From: Chloroflexota bacterium
GTDB lineage: Bacteria > Chloroflexota > Anaerolineae > Anaerolineales > Villigracilaceae
Length of the DNA stretch: 64,000 nt
Direction of reading: 5' to 3'
Assembly (NCBI GenBank): GCA_026390015.1
Contig: JAPLGS010000141.1
Span: 124,929-188,928, forward strand
Part shown: piece by piece, positions 52,430 through 60,221 of the stretch
Position numbering within the stretch: the stretch's first letter is position 1
Layout: each line of letters begins with the position of its first letter
Position numbers and translations under genes: made by a program
The notes under the pieces: generated by a model
What the model was told of the DNA's origin: nothing
Database searches by the model: none
The model's input: only the letters and a program-made list of their open reading frames with translations

Positions 52430-52678
52430 ATGAAATTTTGGAAAACTACTTTACGTATTTGGATCACGATCGTTAGTTTGTTTAGTTTTCTTGGCGGCTG
52501 GGTCGTGCTGGCACATTCGCCAAAACCCAATCAATTTAATCCGGCAAATCTGTCAAAAATGCCGGTGCTCTCGCCTATCCCATCCTTCGATCAAATCATG
52601 AATTCACAAGAATCAAACAGATTAAGTTTTAACAATAATATGCGTCCGATCCGTTTACGAACCGGCGGCTCGGGATGA
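52430..52678 (+). CDS. Small membrane-anchored or exported protein, unknown function
   Basis: 82 residues. An N-terminal hydrophobic segment (about 7-28; RIWITIVSLFSFLGGWVVLA) is followed by a Pro/Asn/Ser-rich tail. AAGGAG lies eight bases before the ATG. The stop overlaps the apbE start by 4 bases (ATGA). I see no cysteine or heme motif and no Ser/Thr-Gly-Ala-Thr FMN attachment motif. It is translationally coupled to apbE, so a structural partner is possible. Confidence 0.75.
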   Translation: MKFWKTTLRIWITIVSLFSFLGGWVVLAHSPKPNQFNPANLSKMPVLSPIPSFDQIMNSQESNRLSFNNNMRPIRLRTGGSG

Positions 52679-53598
52679 GAGCCCATCAGTTTCGGGCCAT
52701 GAACTGCGAGATCGTTCTCATGGCTGAAGGATATCCGACGAGAACGCTGGAGGGGTTTGAAGCCGCGGAGTCTTTTATTCATACCAGCGAGCAGCGCTTT
52801 ACGCGGTTTTCTGAACGCAGTGAACTGACCCGCTTGAATCGTTCTGCAGGAAATTGGCTCCGCGCTTCGCCCGATCTTTTTGAAATTGTTAATCAATCAC
52901 TGCACTACTTTCAAAGAACACATGGATTGTTTGACCCATCCATTTTGCCAGACTTGAAACGCGCCGGCTATGACCGCACTTTGGATGAAGTTCAACGCCT
53001 CGGCGCCGACCTTCAGGCTGTTGACCGGTTCACCGGCGGAGACTCTACCTTTGACATGATCCAGCTCGATGTTGAATCATCATCCATTCTGCTGCCGGCC
53101 GATATGCAAATTGATCTGGGCGGAATCGCCAAAGGCTGGATCGCGGAACACGCGGCGCGATTGTTGAGTCAATTCGCGATCACCTGTGCCGTCAGCGCTG
53201 GCGGAGATATGTTCCTGATCGGAACTCCTGAAGGCGCAGATCACTGGGAAGTTGAACTCGAAGATCCGCGCGATCCCAGCCAAAATATAATCACCTTGCG
53301 TGTTGGGCAGGGAGCGGTTGCCACTTCGTCAGTGATGAAGCGTGTCTGGCGGCAGGGAACAGCTTCCCGCCACCACTTGATAGATCCGCGCAGCCACGAA
53401 CCCGTTGAAACAGACTGGCTGAGTGTGACTGTGATCGCTCCGCAAATGCAAACCGCCGAGACATTCGCCAAAGCCGCCTTGATCGGTGGATTTCAATTCG
53501 CACGTCAAGCCATTTCGCAAAATCCAGATATAAGCATTTTGGCAGTTGATAAAAACGGCCAGCTAATAGATATGCAGGGAACAGAAAATGTTCATTAG
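52675..53598 (+). CDS. apbE: FAD:protein FMN transferase ApbE
   Basis: 307 residues. ApbE transfers FMN from FAD to a Ser/Thr of target proteins, usually outside the cytoplasm. The family core is visible: MNCEIVLMA near the start, LFDPSILP, the IDLGGIAKGWIAE motif and the SAGGDMFLIG and HHLIDPRSHEP segments. No lipobox is seen, so this copy may be cytoplasmic or use another route. The target is not in this operon as far as I can see. It overlaps the ferric-reductase-like gene by 11 bases. Confidence 0.9.
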   Translation: MRAHQFRAMNCEIVLMAEGYPTRTLEGFEAAESFIHTSEQRFTRFSERSELTRLNRSAGNWLRASPDLFEIVNQSLHYFQRTHGLFDPSILPDLKRAGYDRTLDEVQRLGADLQAVDRFTGGDSTFDMIQLDVESSSILLPADMQIDLGGIAKGWIAEHAARLLSQFAITCAVSAGGDMFLIGTPEGADHWEVELEDPRDPSQNIITLRVGQGAVATSSVMKRVWRQGTASRHHLIDPRSHEPVETDWLSVTVIAPQMQTAETFAKAALIGGFQFARQAISQNPDISILAVDKNGQLIDMQGTENVH

Positions 53599-54250
53599 TA
53601 ATTTGATCTCGCAATTATTCGCAACCAACAGTCTGCAATTCTGGTGGTATCTTACACGCGCGGCAGGGCTTGCCGGTTATTTTCTACTCTGGCTTTCCAC
53701 GGCCTGGGGCATGGTTGTTAGCAGTAAGATTTTGGATTCGATCGTGGAGCGAGCCTTCACGTATGATTTTCACGAATACCTCTCTCTGCTTGGCCTGGGA
53801 TTTATTTTTGTGCATGTTGTTGTGCTGATTGCTGATCAGTACCTGCCGTACAGCATCTGGCAGGTGATCATTCCATTTCTTTCGCCGTATCGGCCGGTGT
53901 GGGTGGGTATCGGTGTGATCGCGTTTTATCTTTCGCTGTTGGTGACCATTACCTATTATTTGCGAACCCGCATTGGAATGGCCGCTTTCAGAAAGATCCA
54001 TTATTTGAGCCTGGTTGGTTATGTAGGCGCGACCCTGCACGGGCTGTACGCCGGTACCGATTCTGTCCTGCCAATTGCAAACATTCTCTATAAAGGCACA
54101 TTTCTCATTACATTATTTTTGGTGGTCTACTGGGTTGTCATTTTATGGATGCGCAAGCAGGAAGAAGAGAAGAAACGTTTGGAAGAACTGCGAGCCGCCC
54201 TCCGTAAGAAAGGTAAACGGCCGACTGCTTCACATAAATTAATTGCATAA
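53588..54250 (+). CDS. Ferric-reductase-like transmembrane protein
   Basis: 220 residues with about six TM segments and several histidines in helices (HEYLSLLGLGFIFVHVVVL; KIHYLSLVGYVGATLHGL), the pattern of heme-binding ferric reductase-like and MsrQ/YedZ domains. The C-terminus is a charged helix. There is no FAD/NAD-binding domain, so electrons must come from a partner. Overlap with apbE suggests a flavin-dependent membrane redox chain. A terminator follows. Confidence 0.85.
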   Translation: MFISNLISQLFATNSLQFWWYLTRAAGLAGYFLLWLSTAWGMVVSSKILDSIVERAFTYDFHEYLSLLGLGFIFVHVVVLIADQYLPYSIWQVIIPFLSPYRPVWVGIGVIAFYLSLLVTITYYLRTRIGMAAFRKIHYLSLVGYVGATLHGLYAGTDSVLPIANILYKGTFLITLFLVVYWVVILWMRKQEEEKKRLEELRAALRKKGKRPTASHKLIA

Positions 54251-54253
54251 ATA

Positions 54254-54287
54254 AAAAAAGCCGCGAAGTAAATCTCGCGGCTTTTTT
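54254..54287 (+). terminator. Terminator after the apbE operon
   Basis: Perfect 13-bp stem (54254-54266 and 54275-54287) with GCCGCGA/TCGCGGC core, 8-base loop and A/T flanks. Confidence 0.93.
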
Positions 54288-54364
54288 GGAGAATTTTGTC
54301 GAGCACGCTAATCTTAAGCGGCTTCGGGCTTCCTGTAATGACAGCATAAAATATTAAGAATAAA

Positions 54365-54398
54365 ATCACTTGGACTTAAGTGATCAAATGACTATACT
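54365..54398 (+). promoter_or_regulatory. Promoter with overlapping palindrome before the ferredoxin-like gene
   Basis: TTGGAC (54370-54375) and TATACT (54393-54398) are 17 bases apart. The inverted repeat ATCACTT-N6-AAGTGAT (54365-54384) covers the -35, the position of a repressor or redox-regulator site. The predicted leader is about 85 bases. Confidence 0.6.
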
Positions 54399-54490
54399 CA
54401 GCAAACTACGAATCCAAAGCTGGAGTTGGAAGGCTTGCGGCGCGATATAGCCTTCAATTCCGCAACTTGATCTGTTTCAGGAGGCTGACT

Positions 54491-55297
54491 ATGTGTGAAT
54501 TCTGTACCCAGCACGGAGAAGGGGAGAAGTGGTATCTGACGATGGAGAATTACTCAAAGGATTTGTTGAACCAAAACAAGCGGCGTAAATACGCAGCCGA
54601 ATTCCTGAATGGATTCGATAAGCGCGTGCCGAAGAGCATCAAGCAATTGGATAAGGTGCGTAGGACTCCATTGATGAAACTCGCAAAACCTGTGATGACC
54701 CACATGCAAAAGCAGGATCATTATGGCCAGGTTGTGCCAATGGAAGATGTGGAGAAAATTTTTGATATCGTGCAGGGCGCGGTACGTCTGCCATGTGTCT
54801 GCCGCCGTGTGACCACGGGCAATATGAATGCGCGCTATTGTTATGGCTTAACGATGGATAAAGAGTTGATGGATTCGCTCGACGATTCATTCAGCCTTGA
54901 GACCCTCTCAAAAGAAGAAGCCCTGGGTTCCATCCGCAAACTTGATAAGGAAGGACTTGTCCACTCTGTGTGGACTTTCAAGACCCCGTTCATTGGCGGA
55001 TTGTGCAACTGTGATCAGGATTGCATGGCATACCGAATCACGCATGCGCGTAAAGATTATCCGGTCATGTTCCGCGCGGAATGGGTGGCGGCAGTCTCGA
55101 TGGATGCTTGCAATGGCTGCCGGTTGTGTATGCGTCAATGTCAATATGGGGCGATCCGTTATTCATCGAATAACAAAAAAGTAACGATCGACCCGACGGC
55201 CTGTTATGGCTGCGGAATTTGCCGCGCAAGCTGTAACAGAAATGCGATCACATTATATCCGCGAGAGATGGTGCCTGAGGCTGCTGGAATTTGGTAG
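54491..55297 (+). CDS. Ferredoxin-type [4Fe-4S] protein with extra Cys motifs
   Basis: 268 residues from the ATG at 54491, six bases after AGGAGG; an ATG at 54467 is rejected. The C-terminus has two [4Fe-4S] motifs (CNGCRLCMRQC and CYGCGICRASC). Further cysteines occur at the start (CEFC) and in the middle (CVCRR, CNCDQDC), enough for additional metal sites. A cytoplasmic electron-transfer or sensing role is likely. It is alone, between a terminator and the glycosyltransferase cluster, with its own regulated-looking promoter. Confidence 0.85.
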   Translation: MCEFCTQHGEGEKWYLTMENYSKDLLNQNKRRKYAAEFLNGFDKRVPKSIKQLDKVRRTPLMKLAKPVMTHMQKQDHYGQVVPMEDVEKIFDIVQGAVRLPCVCRRVTTGNMNARYCYGLTMDKELMDSLDDSFSLETLSKEEALGSIRKLDKEGLVHSVWTFKTPFIGGLCNCDQDCMAYRITHARKDYPVMFRAEWVAAVSMDACNGCRLCMRQCQYGAIRYSSNNKKVTIDPTACYGCGICRASCNRNAITLYPREMVPEAAGIW

Positions 55298-55394
55298 AAG
55301 CGCTTTGTGAGCGGATCCGGGTAAAAGAAATAACAATTATTGACAGATACATTACCGGTTGATTGCTTTATAATATGTTTTAGAAGAGGTCTTC

Positions 55395-56132
55395 ATGATA
55401 CAGTCTCAAAATCAATTTAAGAGTGTCGGAGTGTTAATTCCAGCTTTTAACGAAGCAGAGAACTTGGCTCGTGTGCTGAACGTGGTGTGCGAGTTAGATT
55501 GGGTGACACAGATCGTTGTAGTTAATGATGGCTCAACCGATGATACTCTGGATATTATCGAGACATTTCATGCGCGAGATGAGCGGGTGGGTACCGTTCA
55601 TTTTCCTGAAAATCGAGGAAAAGCGGCCGCGTTATTAACCGGTGTTCAGACACTGAGCACAGAACTTGTCATTTTTCTGGACGCTGATCTCGTGGGATTG
55701 CAATCGTTTCACCTGGAAGAACTTTACATCCCTGTCCTTGATGGTTCCTCCGAAATGACGATCGCTACATTTCAGCATGGTAATTTATTAACAGATGCTT
55801 CCCATCACTTTGCACCTAATCTAACCGGTCAACGCTGCCTCTCGCGACCGGAAGCTGAAAAGGCTTTGATCCCTTTGGTCACAACGCGCTATGGCGTGGA
55901 AGTGGGGCTGACTATTTACGCAAGAAGCCAGAAGTGGGGCATAAAAAACATTGTTTGGGTCGGCGTTACCCACCGAATGAAAGAACAAAAACGAAAAGTT
56001 ATAGACGGCCTATACAATCGTTGGCAGATGTACAGCCAGATATTTGCAATTGTAGCGGTACCCAGATATAAAAGTGGACGTGGGGTTCGTTGGATCAAGA
56101 CCATTAAACGTGCCCGACTAACTTTGCGTTAA
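55395..56132 (+). CDS. Family 2 glycosyltransferase
   Basis: 245 residues with a GT-A fold: LIPAFNEAENL, VVNDGSTDDT and the metal-binding DXD as LDADL (about residue 97). It transfers a sugar from a nucleotide or lipid donor to an unknown acceptor. There is no C-terminal membrane segment, unlike dolichol-phosphate-mannose synthases with anchors. It is the first gene of a four-gene run with a PIG-L deacetylase, a flippase-like protein and a methyltransferase. Confidence 0.88.
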   Translation: MIQSQNQFKSVGVLIPAFNEAENLARVLNVVCELDWVTQIVVVNDGSTDDTLDIIETFHARDERVGTVHFPENRGKAAALLTGVQTLSTELVIFLDADLVGLQSFHLEELYIPVLDGSSEMTIATFQHGNLLTDASHHFAPNLTGQRCLSRPEAEKALIPLVTTRYGVEVGLTIYARSQKWGIKNIVWVGVTHRMKEQKRKVIDGLYNRWQMYSQIFAIVAVPRYKSGRGVRWIKTIKRARLTLR

Positions 56133-56158
56133 GCGTTGCAATTTTGTACTAAAAAAGC

Positions 56159-57058
56159 ATGTCGTCTAAAAGCCATATTGCTTCGCCTGCACACGTTAAT
56201 ATTCGTGAGGATCATTTCACTCCCTGGAAATTCAGTCAGCGTGAGCGTATTTTGATCATCGCCCCGCACCCTGATGATGAAGTAATCGCTGCAGGCGGCG
56301 TGATCGCTACTTTTCTCGAGTCGCACGACCCATCAGACATGCGGGTGATCGTGATCACGAATGGGGATGCTTCTTACATCTCAGCATTGATACATGGCTC
56401 CCATCATTTCGGAAAAAATAATTTTAGAAACCTGGCAATCCTGCGTCAGCACGAAAGTTTGAACGCCATTAAGATATTAGGCCTGAGCGTTCAACAAATC
56501 CGTTTTTGGGGATTTCCAGATCGTGGTTTAGCCGCGCTCTGGCAGGGTGACAAGAAAACGCAGATTCCGTATCATTCTTCCACCACTGGTTACGAAAATT
56601 CCGAACAAGCCTTGAACAGCCCGATCGTGCCATTTACAGGCGAAAACTTATTGGAATTATTCAACAAGGAATTCTGTGAGTTTCGCCCCACAGCGGTCAT
56701 TTTGCCGCATTTGAAAGATGCGCATTCAGATCACAGCGCATCGGCAAAATTTACACTAAAGGCATTACGGCGCTGTCAAACTGAGACCCATCTTCAAGCA
56801 CCCATGTTATTAGCTTATCGGATCTGGTTTGGGGGAAAACCCTGGTTGACCGGAATCCGCTCGAATGCGCTTGACCAGTTATCGGCTAATGATGGATCCC
56901 CGCTCGCTAGAATCCGCTGTATGCCATTGACGCCGGAAATTCAAAAGCTAAAGAGGCAGGCTTTACAATGTTATCGGAGTCAGAAGCAAGCCGCCGGGCA
57001 AGCGTTGCGCGCCGCCGCCCAAAACACGTTTGAGATTTTTACTTTATGCGCCAAATGA
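56159..57058 (+). CDS. PIG-L/LmbE-family deacetylase
   Basis: 299 residues. The zinc-binding signature is APHPDDEVIAAGG (about residues 37-49), with the further metal site HLKDAHSDHS (about 181-190). PIG-L enzymes remove N-acetyl groups from sugars such as GlcNAc on lipids or inositol. Next to a glycosyltransferase it suggests deacetylation of a glycolipid sugar. The 3' end overlaps the flippase-like gene by 13 bases. Confidence 0.9.
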   Translation: MSSKSHIASPAHVNIREDHFTPWKFSQRERILIIAPHPDDEVIAAGGVIATFLESHDPSDMRVIVITNGDASYISALIHGSHHFGKNNFRNLAILRQHESLNAIKILGLSVQQIRFWGFPDRGLAALWQGDKKTQIPYHSSTTGYENSEQALNSPIVPFTGENLLELFNKEFCEFRPTAVILPHLKDAHSDHSASAKFTLKALRRCQTETHLQAPMLLAYRIWFGGKPWLTGIRSNALDQLSANDGSPLARIRCMPLTPEIQKLKRQALQCYRSQKQAAGQALRAAAQNTFEIFTLCAK

Positions 57059-58098
57059 ATAAATTTATAAAACGATCTTTGCCAATACTGATCACTATTG
57101 CGTTGGCCTGGTTTGTCTTCCGGCGTGGGATTCACTGGGGTGATTTACGGTCTGTTTTGATTCAAGCGCGCTGGGGCTGGTTATTGCTCGCACTAGCAGC
57201 GGAGGCTGGCGCATATGGAGCTGTGACCTGGCTCAACGAGATTCTTTTACAACGCTACGGGCTCAAGGTTCCTTATGGGAAGCAATTTATAGTTCAACTG
57301 GTAATGGCGTTTATTGAAGTTGCGTTGCCCTCCGCGAGTATTAGTGGGCTGGTGCTGCGGGCGCGCCTGCTCAAACCTCACGGCGTTTCACCTGATGTTG
57401 CAACAGCCAGCACTATGGCCGAAACTGTTCTTATCACGTTGAGTGTATTATTATTTGTATTGCCTGTCGCCGCGTTCGCCATGTTGAACGGTCTGGCTGG
57501 ATTTAGTGGAGCAGATCGTTTGTTGTGGTTCCTGGCTGGCTCAACATTATTTTTAGGCATTACGATGTGGCAGTGGAAATCCACACCCTTAGTAAATTTT
57601 CGGACGCAGAGTCTTCACTCGGCCAGCCGCATTTGGAAAGGATATTTTCAGATGCGCTGGCCTCGTCAACTTGAAGACTGGCCGGCTGAACGAATTATTC
57701 AGCGGGTTCGCTATTTGTGGGTAGAGACAGTTGCCTCGTTAATCGCCCGTCCTCATCAAATTTTTCTAAGCCTGATGGCGCGCACAGCCTTTGAAGCCTT
57801 ATGCCTGATGATGTGTTTTCTCGCGCTTGGACAAAAATTACCTGTTGCCAACCTTCTTTTACTTTACTTGCTAACCATTGCCATTAATACTTTGGGAGGC
57901 ATCCCCGGCGGAGTTGGACTGGCTGAAGTATCCTTGTCGGCAATCTATACACAATTTGGCGTTGCGACAGAGACTGCTGTCGTGATCGCGCTTGCTTATC
58001 GGCTGACGGGGTATTGGTTTCCGCGCGTAATTGGCGGACTGGCCTGGATTTGGCTGGAGCGGGGTGATCCTAATCGACATATTTTGGAGAAAATATAA
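57046..58098 (+). CDS. YbhN/AglD-like membrane protein (lysylphosphatidylglycerol synthase TM domain)
   Basis: 350 residues with about eight TM segments of the UPF0104/LPG-synthase TM type (LPSASISGLVLRARLL; GGIPGGVGLAEVSL). These proteins are thought to flip or present lipid-linked substrates. It has no C-terminal aminoacyl-transfer domain. It is coupled to its neighbours: 13-base overlap upstream and a TAATG overlap downstream. Confidence 0.86.
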   Translation: MRQMNKFIKRSLPILITIALAWFVFRRGIHWGDLRSVLIQARWGWLLLALAAEAGAYGAVTWLNEILLQRYGLKVPYGKQFIVQLVMAFIEVALPSASISGLVLRARLLKPHGVSPDVATASTMAETVLITLSVLLFVLPVAAFAMLNGLAGFSGADRLLWFLAGSTLFLGITMWQWKSTPLVNFRTQSLHSASRIWKGYFQMRWPRQLEDWPAERIIQRVRYLWVETVASLIARPHQIFLSLMARTAFEALCLMMCFLALGQKLPVANLLLLYLLTIAINTLGGIPGGVGLAEVSLSAIYTQFGVATETAVVIALAYRLTGYWFPRVIGGLAWIWLERGDPNRHILEKI

Positions 58099-58727
58099 TG
58101 AAAACAAACGAAGGTCAGTCTTTGGTTCGCCAACGATTTAATCAGCGAGCCGGTAAATATTTGCGTAATCCAATTTCACATTGGATCGGACGTAGCGAAT
58201 TGACAGCCTTACGCAGTATGATCCCGACTCCACCTCAAACTGAAAAAAGCACAGTTTTGGATTTTGGCTGCGGCACAGGACGCGTCACTACTGTTCTGCT
58301 TGAAATTGGATACAATGTGACCGGATATGATATTTCTCCCCGCATGTTGGAGCGGGCGCGGGTTTCGATCGGGGATAATGCCGATGTAAAATTCACCTGC
58401 GACCCTCAGGATTTGAGCGGCTCCTGGCCTCTGCTCGTCGCTTTGGGAGTGCTGGATTATTACCCTGACAATACCGCGCTCTGGCAGGAATGGGGACGAC
58501 TGGTATCCCGCGGAGGATTGTTGCTGGTCACTGCTCCGAACCTACACAGCCCGCTTGCCCGTCTATATGTTTTTCTTTCACGTTTCACCTGCCAGGCATA
58601 CGCTACAACGTTGGAAAAAATGAAATCTGATGCACACCTGGCTGGTTTTGTTGGCATTGAAGCGCAGACTGTTTTTCCCAAAGCCAACTGGGGACATACG
58701 ATCGTGGCTGGCTTTAAGAAAAATTAG
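58098..58727 (+). CDS. Class I SAM-dependent methyltransferase
   Basis: 209 residues with Rossmann motif I VLDFGCGTGRV, motif II region VTGYDIS, and the later strand LLVTAPN. The methyl acceptor is unknown; it resembles UbiE/Mg-protoporphyrin-type small-molecule enzymes by layout only. As last gene of the glycosyltransferase-deacetylase-flippase run, it may methylate the glycolipid product. Confidence 0.87.
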   Translation: MKTNEGQSLVRQRFNQRAGKYLRNPISHWIGRSELTALRSMIPTPPQTEKSTVLDFGCGTGRVTTVLLEIGYNVTGYDISPRMLERARVSIGDNADVKFTCDPQDLSGSWPLLVALGVLDYYPDNTALWQEWGRLVSRGGLLLVTAPNLHSPLARLYVFLSRFTCQAYATTLEKMKSDAHLAGFVGIEAQTVFPKANWGHTIVAGFKKN

Positions 58728-58770
58728 TAACTCATCTTCCTTGTAATGAAATACTGCGCTACTGCATAAC

Positions 58771-58780
58771 TTGCTATAAT
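58771..58780 (+). promoter_or_regulatory. Extended -10 promoter of the rpsP operon
   Basis: TTGCTATAAT contains TGC directly before a perfect TATAAT (58775-58780), an extended -10. The -35 position is weak. The leader to rpsP would be about 180 bases and holds a small GTGTG/CACAC hairpin (58882-58898); I see nothing else in the leader. Confidence 0.65.
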
Positions 58781-58969
58781 GCCGCGAGACTTTAACACGA
58801 ATTGCCATCTCTTCAAACAAAAAAACAGCAATTTCATTTTTCTCTGGTAAAATACGCGTCTGTGATTTCAGCCCGCGAACCGTGTGTACCTTGCACACAA
58901 CTCTCTCTCGCCTGTCTGAGACATAACATGCCCGAATGGGTACAAAATACACTTAAGGAGAAAGTCAAC

Positions 58970-59311
58970 ATGGTAAGAATTCGTTTACGTCGTATTGGTC
59001 TCAAAGGCCAACCCACGTACCGCATCATCGCCGCGGATAAAGAATCCCCGCGCGATGGTCGCTTTTTGGAAATTTTGGGCGTGTACAATCCGCGCACCAA
59101 TCCCGCCACCATTCACATCAAAGAGGATCGCGTCTATCATTGGATGAAGAATGGCGCTCTTCCAACTGAATCAGTGGCGCAGATTTTCAAGTCTGCTGGC
59201 ACACAACTCCGCTTTGACCGTTTCAAAAAAGGCGAGGCAGTTGAAGCCCTCGTCGCTGAGGCCGTCGAAGCTGAAGCCAAACGCGCCGCTCCCGCAAGAA
59301 CCACCAAGTAA
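58970..59311 (+). CDS. rpsP: 30S ribosomal protein S16
   Basis: 113 residues from the ATG at 58970, with AAGGAG about 10 bases upstream. The start MVRIRLRRIGLKGQPTYRI and the GRFLEILGVYNPR segment are diagnostic. An open frame extends upstream to 58802 but has no S16 sequence. The C-terminal extension is Ala/Glu-rich. It is the first gene of rpsP-khpA-rimM. Confidence 0.95.
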   Translation: MVRIRLRRIGLKGQPTYRIIAADKESPRDGRFLEILGVYNPRTNPATIHIKEDRVYHWMKNGALPTESVAQIFKSAGTQLRFDRFKKGEAVEALVAEAVEAEAKRAAPARTTK

Positions 59312-59317
59312 TATATT

Positions 59318-59368
59318 CCCTCATCCCCAAGCCTTCCCCGATGGGGAAGGCTTGGGGCTAGGGTGAGG
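59318..59368. repeat. Long perfect hairpin between rpsP and khpA
   Basis: Arms of 15 bp (59325-59339 and 59343-59357) with a 3-base loop, extended by CCTCA/TGAGG. No T run follows, so it is not a standard terminator. It may be a dispersed REP-like element or an mRNA-stability hairpin. Confidence 0.75.
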
Positions 59369-59384
59369 AAGAATAGGCTTTATT

Positions 59385-59618
59385 ATGAAAGAGCTCATTG
59401 AATACATCGCCAAATCCCTGGTAGAGCATCCCGAAGACGTGCAAGTGAGCCAGAGCGGAAACGGTTCACGAGTCCGCATCGAACTCAATGTCTCAAAAGA
59501 TGATATGGGACGCGTCATCGGCAAAGGCGGAAAAGTAGCGAATTCCATTCGCGTCCTTCTCCGAGTGGCCGCCGAACGCGAAGGTAAACAAGCCACGCTT
59601 GATGTGATGGAACCCTAA
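59385..59618 (+). CDS. khpA: KH-domain RNA-binding protein KhpA
   Basis: 77 residues, one KH domain with the GKGGK form of the GXXG loop (DMGRVIGKGGKVANSIR). KhpA proteins bind RNA and often pair with KhpB/Jag; the gene is normally beside rpsP and rimM, as here. The stop overlaps the rimM ATG (TAATG). Confidence 0.93.
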   Translation: MKELIEYIAKSLVEHPEDVQVSQSGNGSRVRIELNVSKDDMGRVIGKGGKVANSIRVLLRVAAEREGKQATLDVMEP

Positions 59619-60154
59619 TGCCCGTACAACAGCAATCACCAGGCTCGCCGGTAGGCGAGCCTGTCTATTTAGTGATCGGATATCTGCGCCGCTCGCATGG
59701 CGTGCGCGGCGAGATCATTATGGACCTGCACACCGATTTTCCCCAACGTATAAAATCAGGCCGCAAAGTTTTGGTCGGCGAAAAATATCAGCCGCTCACT
59801 CTCGATACTGTCCGCCCGCACGCAAACGGTTTGCTGGTTAGCTTTCGCGGAACAGACACACCTGAAGACGCCAGCAAGTTTCGCAATCAGTGGGTCTATG
59901 TAAAAGCCACAGAAGTTCCTCCACTTCCTGAAGGCCAGCATTATCAATATGAAATGATCGATCTGGATGTCGTGGATGAGAACGGGATTCCGCTTGGCAA
60001 ATTAGTTGAAATATTGGAAACCGGCGCGAACGATGTTTATGTCGTTCGGGATGACTCTGGCAAAGAAATTCTCCTGCCCGCCATTCCCTCGGTCATTCTG
60101 GACCTGAATATGGATCAGCGTACTTTGAAAATTCATCTGCTTGAGGGATTGTAG
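59618..60154 (+). CDS. rimM: Ribosome maturation factor RimM with an N-terminal palindrome-coded extension
   Basis: 178 residues; assists 30S maturation and binds S19. The RimM N-terminal domain begins at LVIGYLRRSHGVRGE, and the PRC-barrel-like C-terminal half has YEMIDLDVVDENG and ILLPAIPSV. The first 17 residues before it are atypical and are coded in part by a perfect 10-bp palindrome (59640-59663). The ATG is fixed by the overlap with khpA, but a downstream GTG (at codon VIGYL) could also serve. Confidence 0.93.
   Translation: MPVQQQSPGSPVGEPVYLVIGYLRRSHGVRGEIIMDLHTDFPQRIKSGRKVLVGEKYQPLTLDTVRPHANGLLVSFRGTDTPEDASKFRNQWVYVKATEVPPLPEGQHYQYEMIDLDVVDENGIPLGKLVEILETGANDVYVVRDDSGKEILLPAIPSVILDLNMDQRTLKIHLLEGL
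59640..59663. repeat. Perfect palindrome inside the rimM 5' end
   Basis: CAGGCTCGCC-GGTA-GGCGAGCCTG, with 10-bp arms and a 4-base centre, in frame within the rimM leader codons. It would form a strong mRNA hairpin 22 bases after the ATG. Confidence 0.8.
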
Positions 60155-60158
60155 ATCG

Positions 60159-60207
60159 CAGGTTTCAGATCGAAGGTTGCAAGTTGCAAGTCGAACCTTC
60201 CAACCTG
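60159..60207. repeat. Nested inverted repeat between rimM and dprA
   Basis: Outer arms CAGGTT/AACCTG (60159-60164, 60202-60207) and inner arms GAAGGTT/AACCTTC (60172-60178, 60194-60200) around a TTGCAAG direct repeat. It looks like a small dispersed repeat. Confidence 0.55.
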
Positions 60208-60221
60208 TAACAATTTTCGCC

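Noticed and set aside
55340..55374. TTGACA with TATAAT before the glycosyltransferase gene
   Set aside because: The spacing is 23 bases, too long for a standard promoter; one may exist, but this pairing is not convincing.
58802..58969. N-terminal extension of S16
   Set aside because: Open frame only; it overlaps the promoter leader and the S16 family starts at MVRIRLRR.
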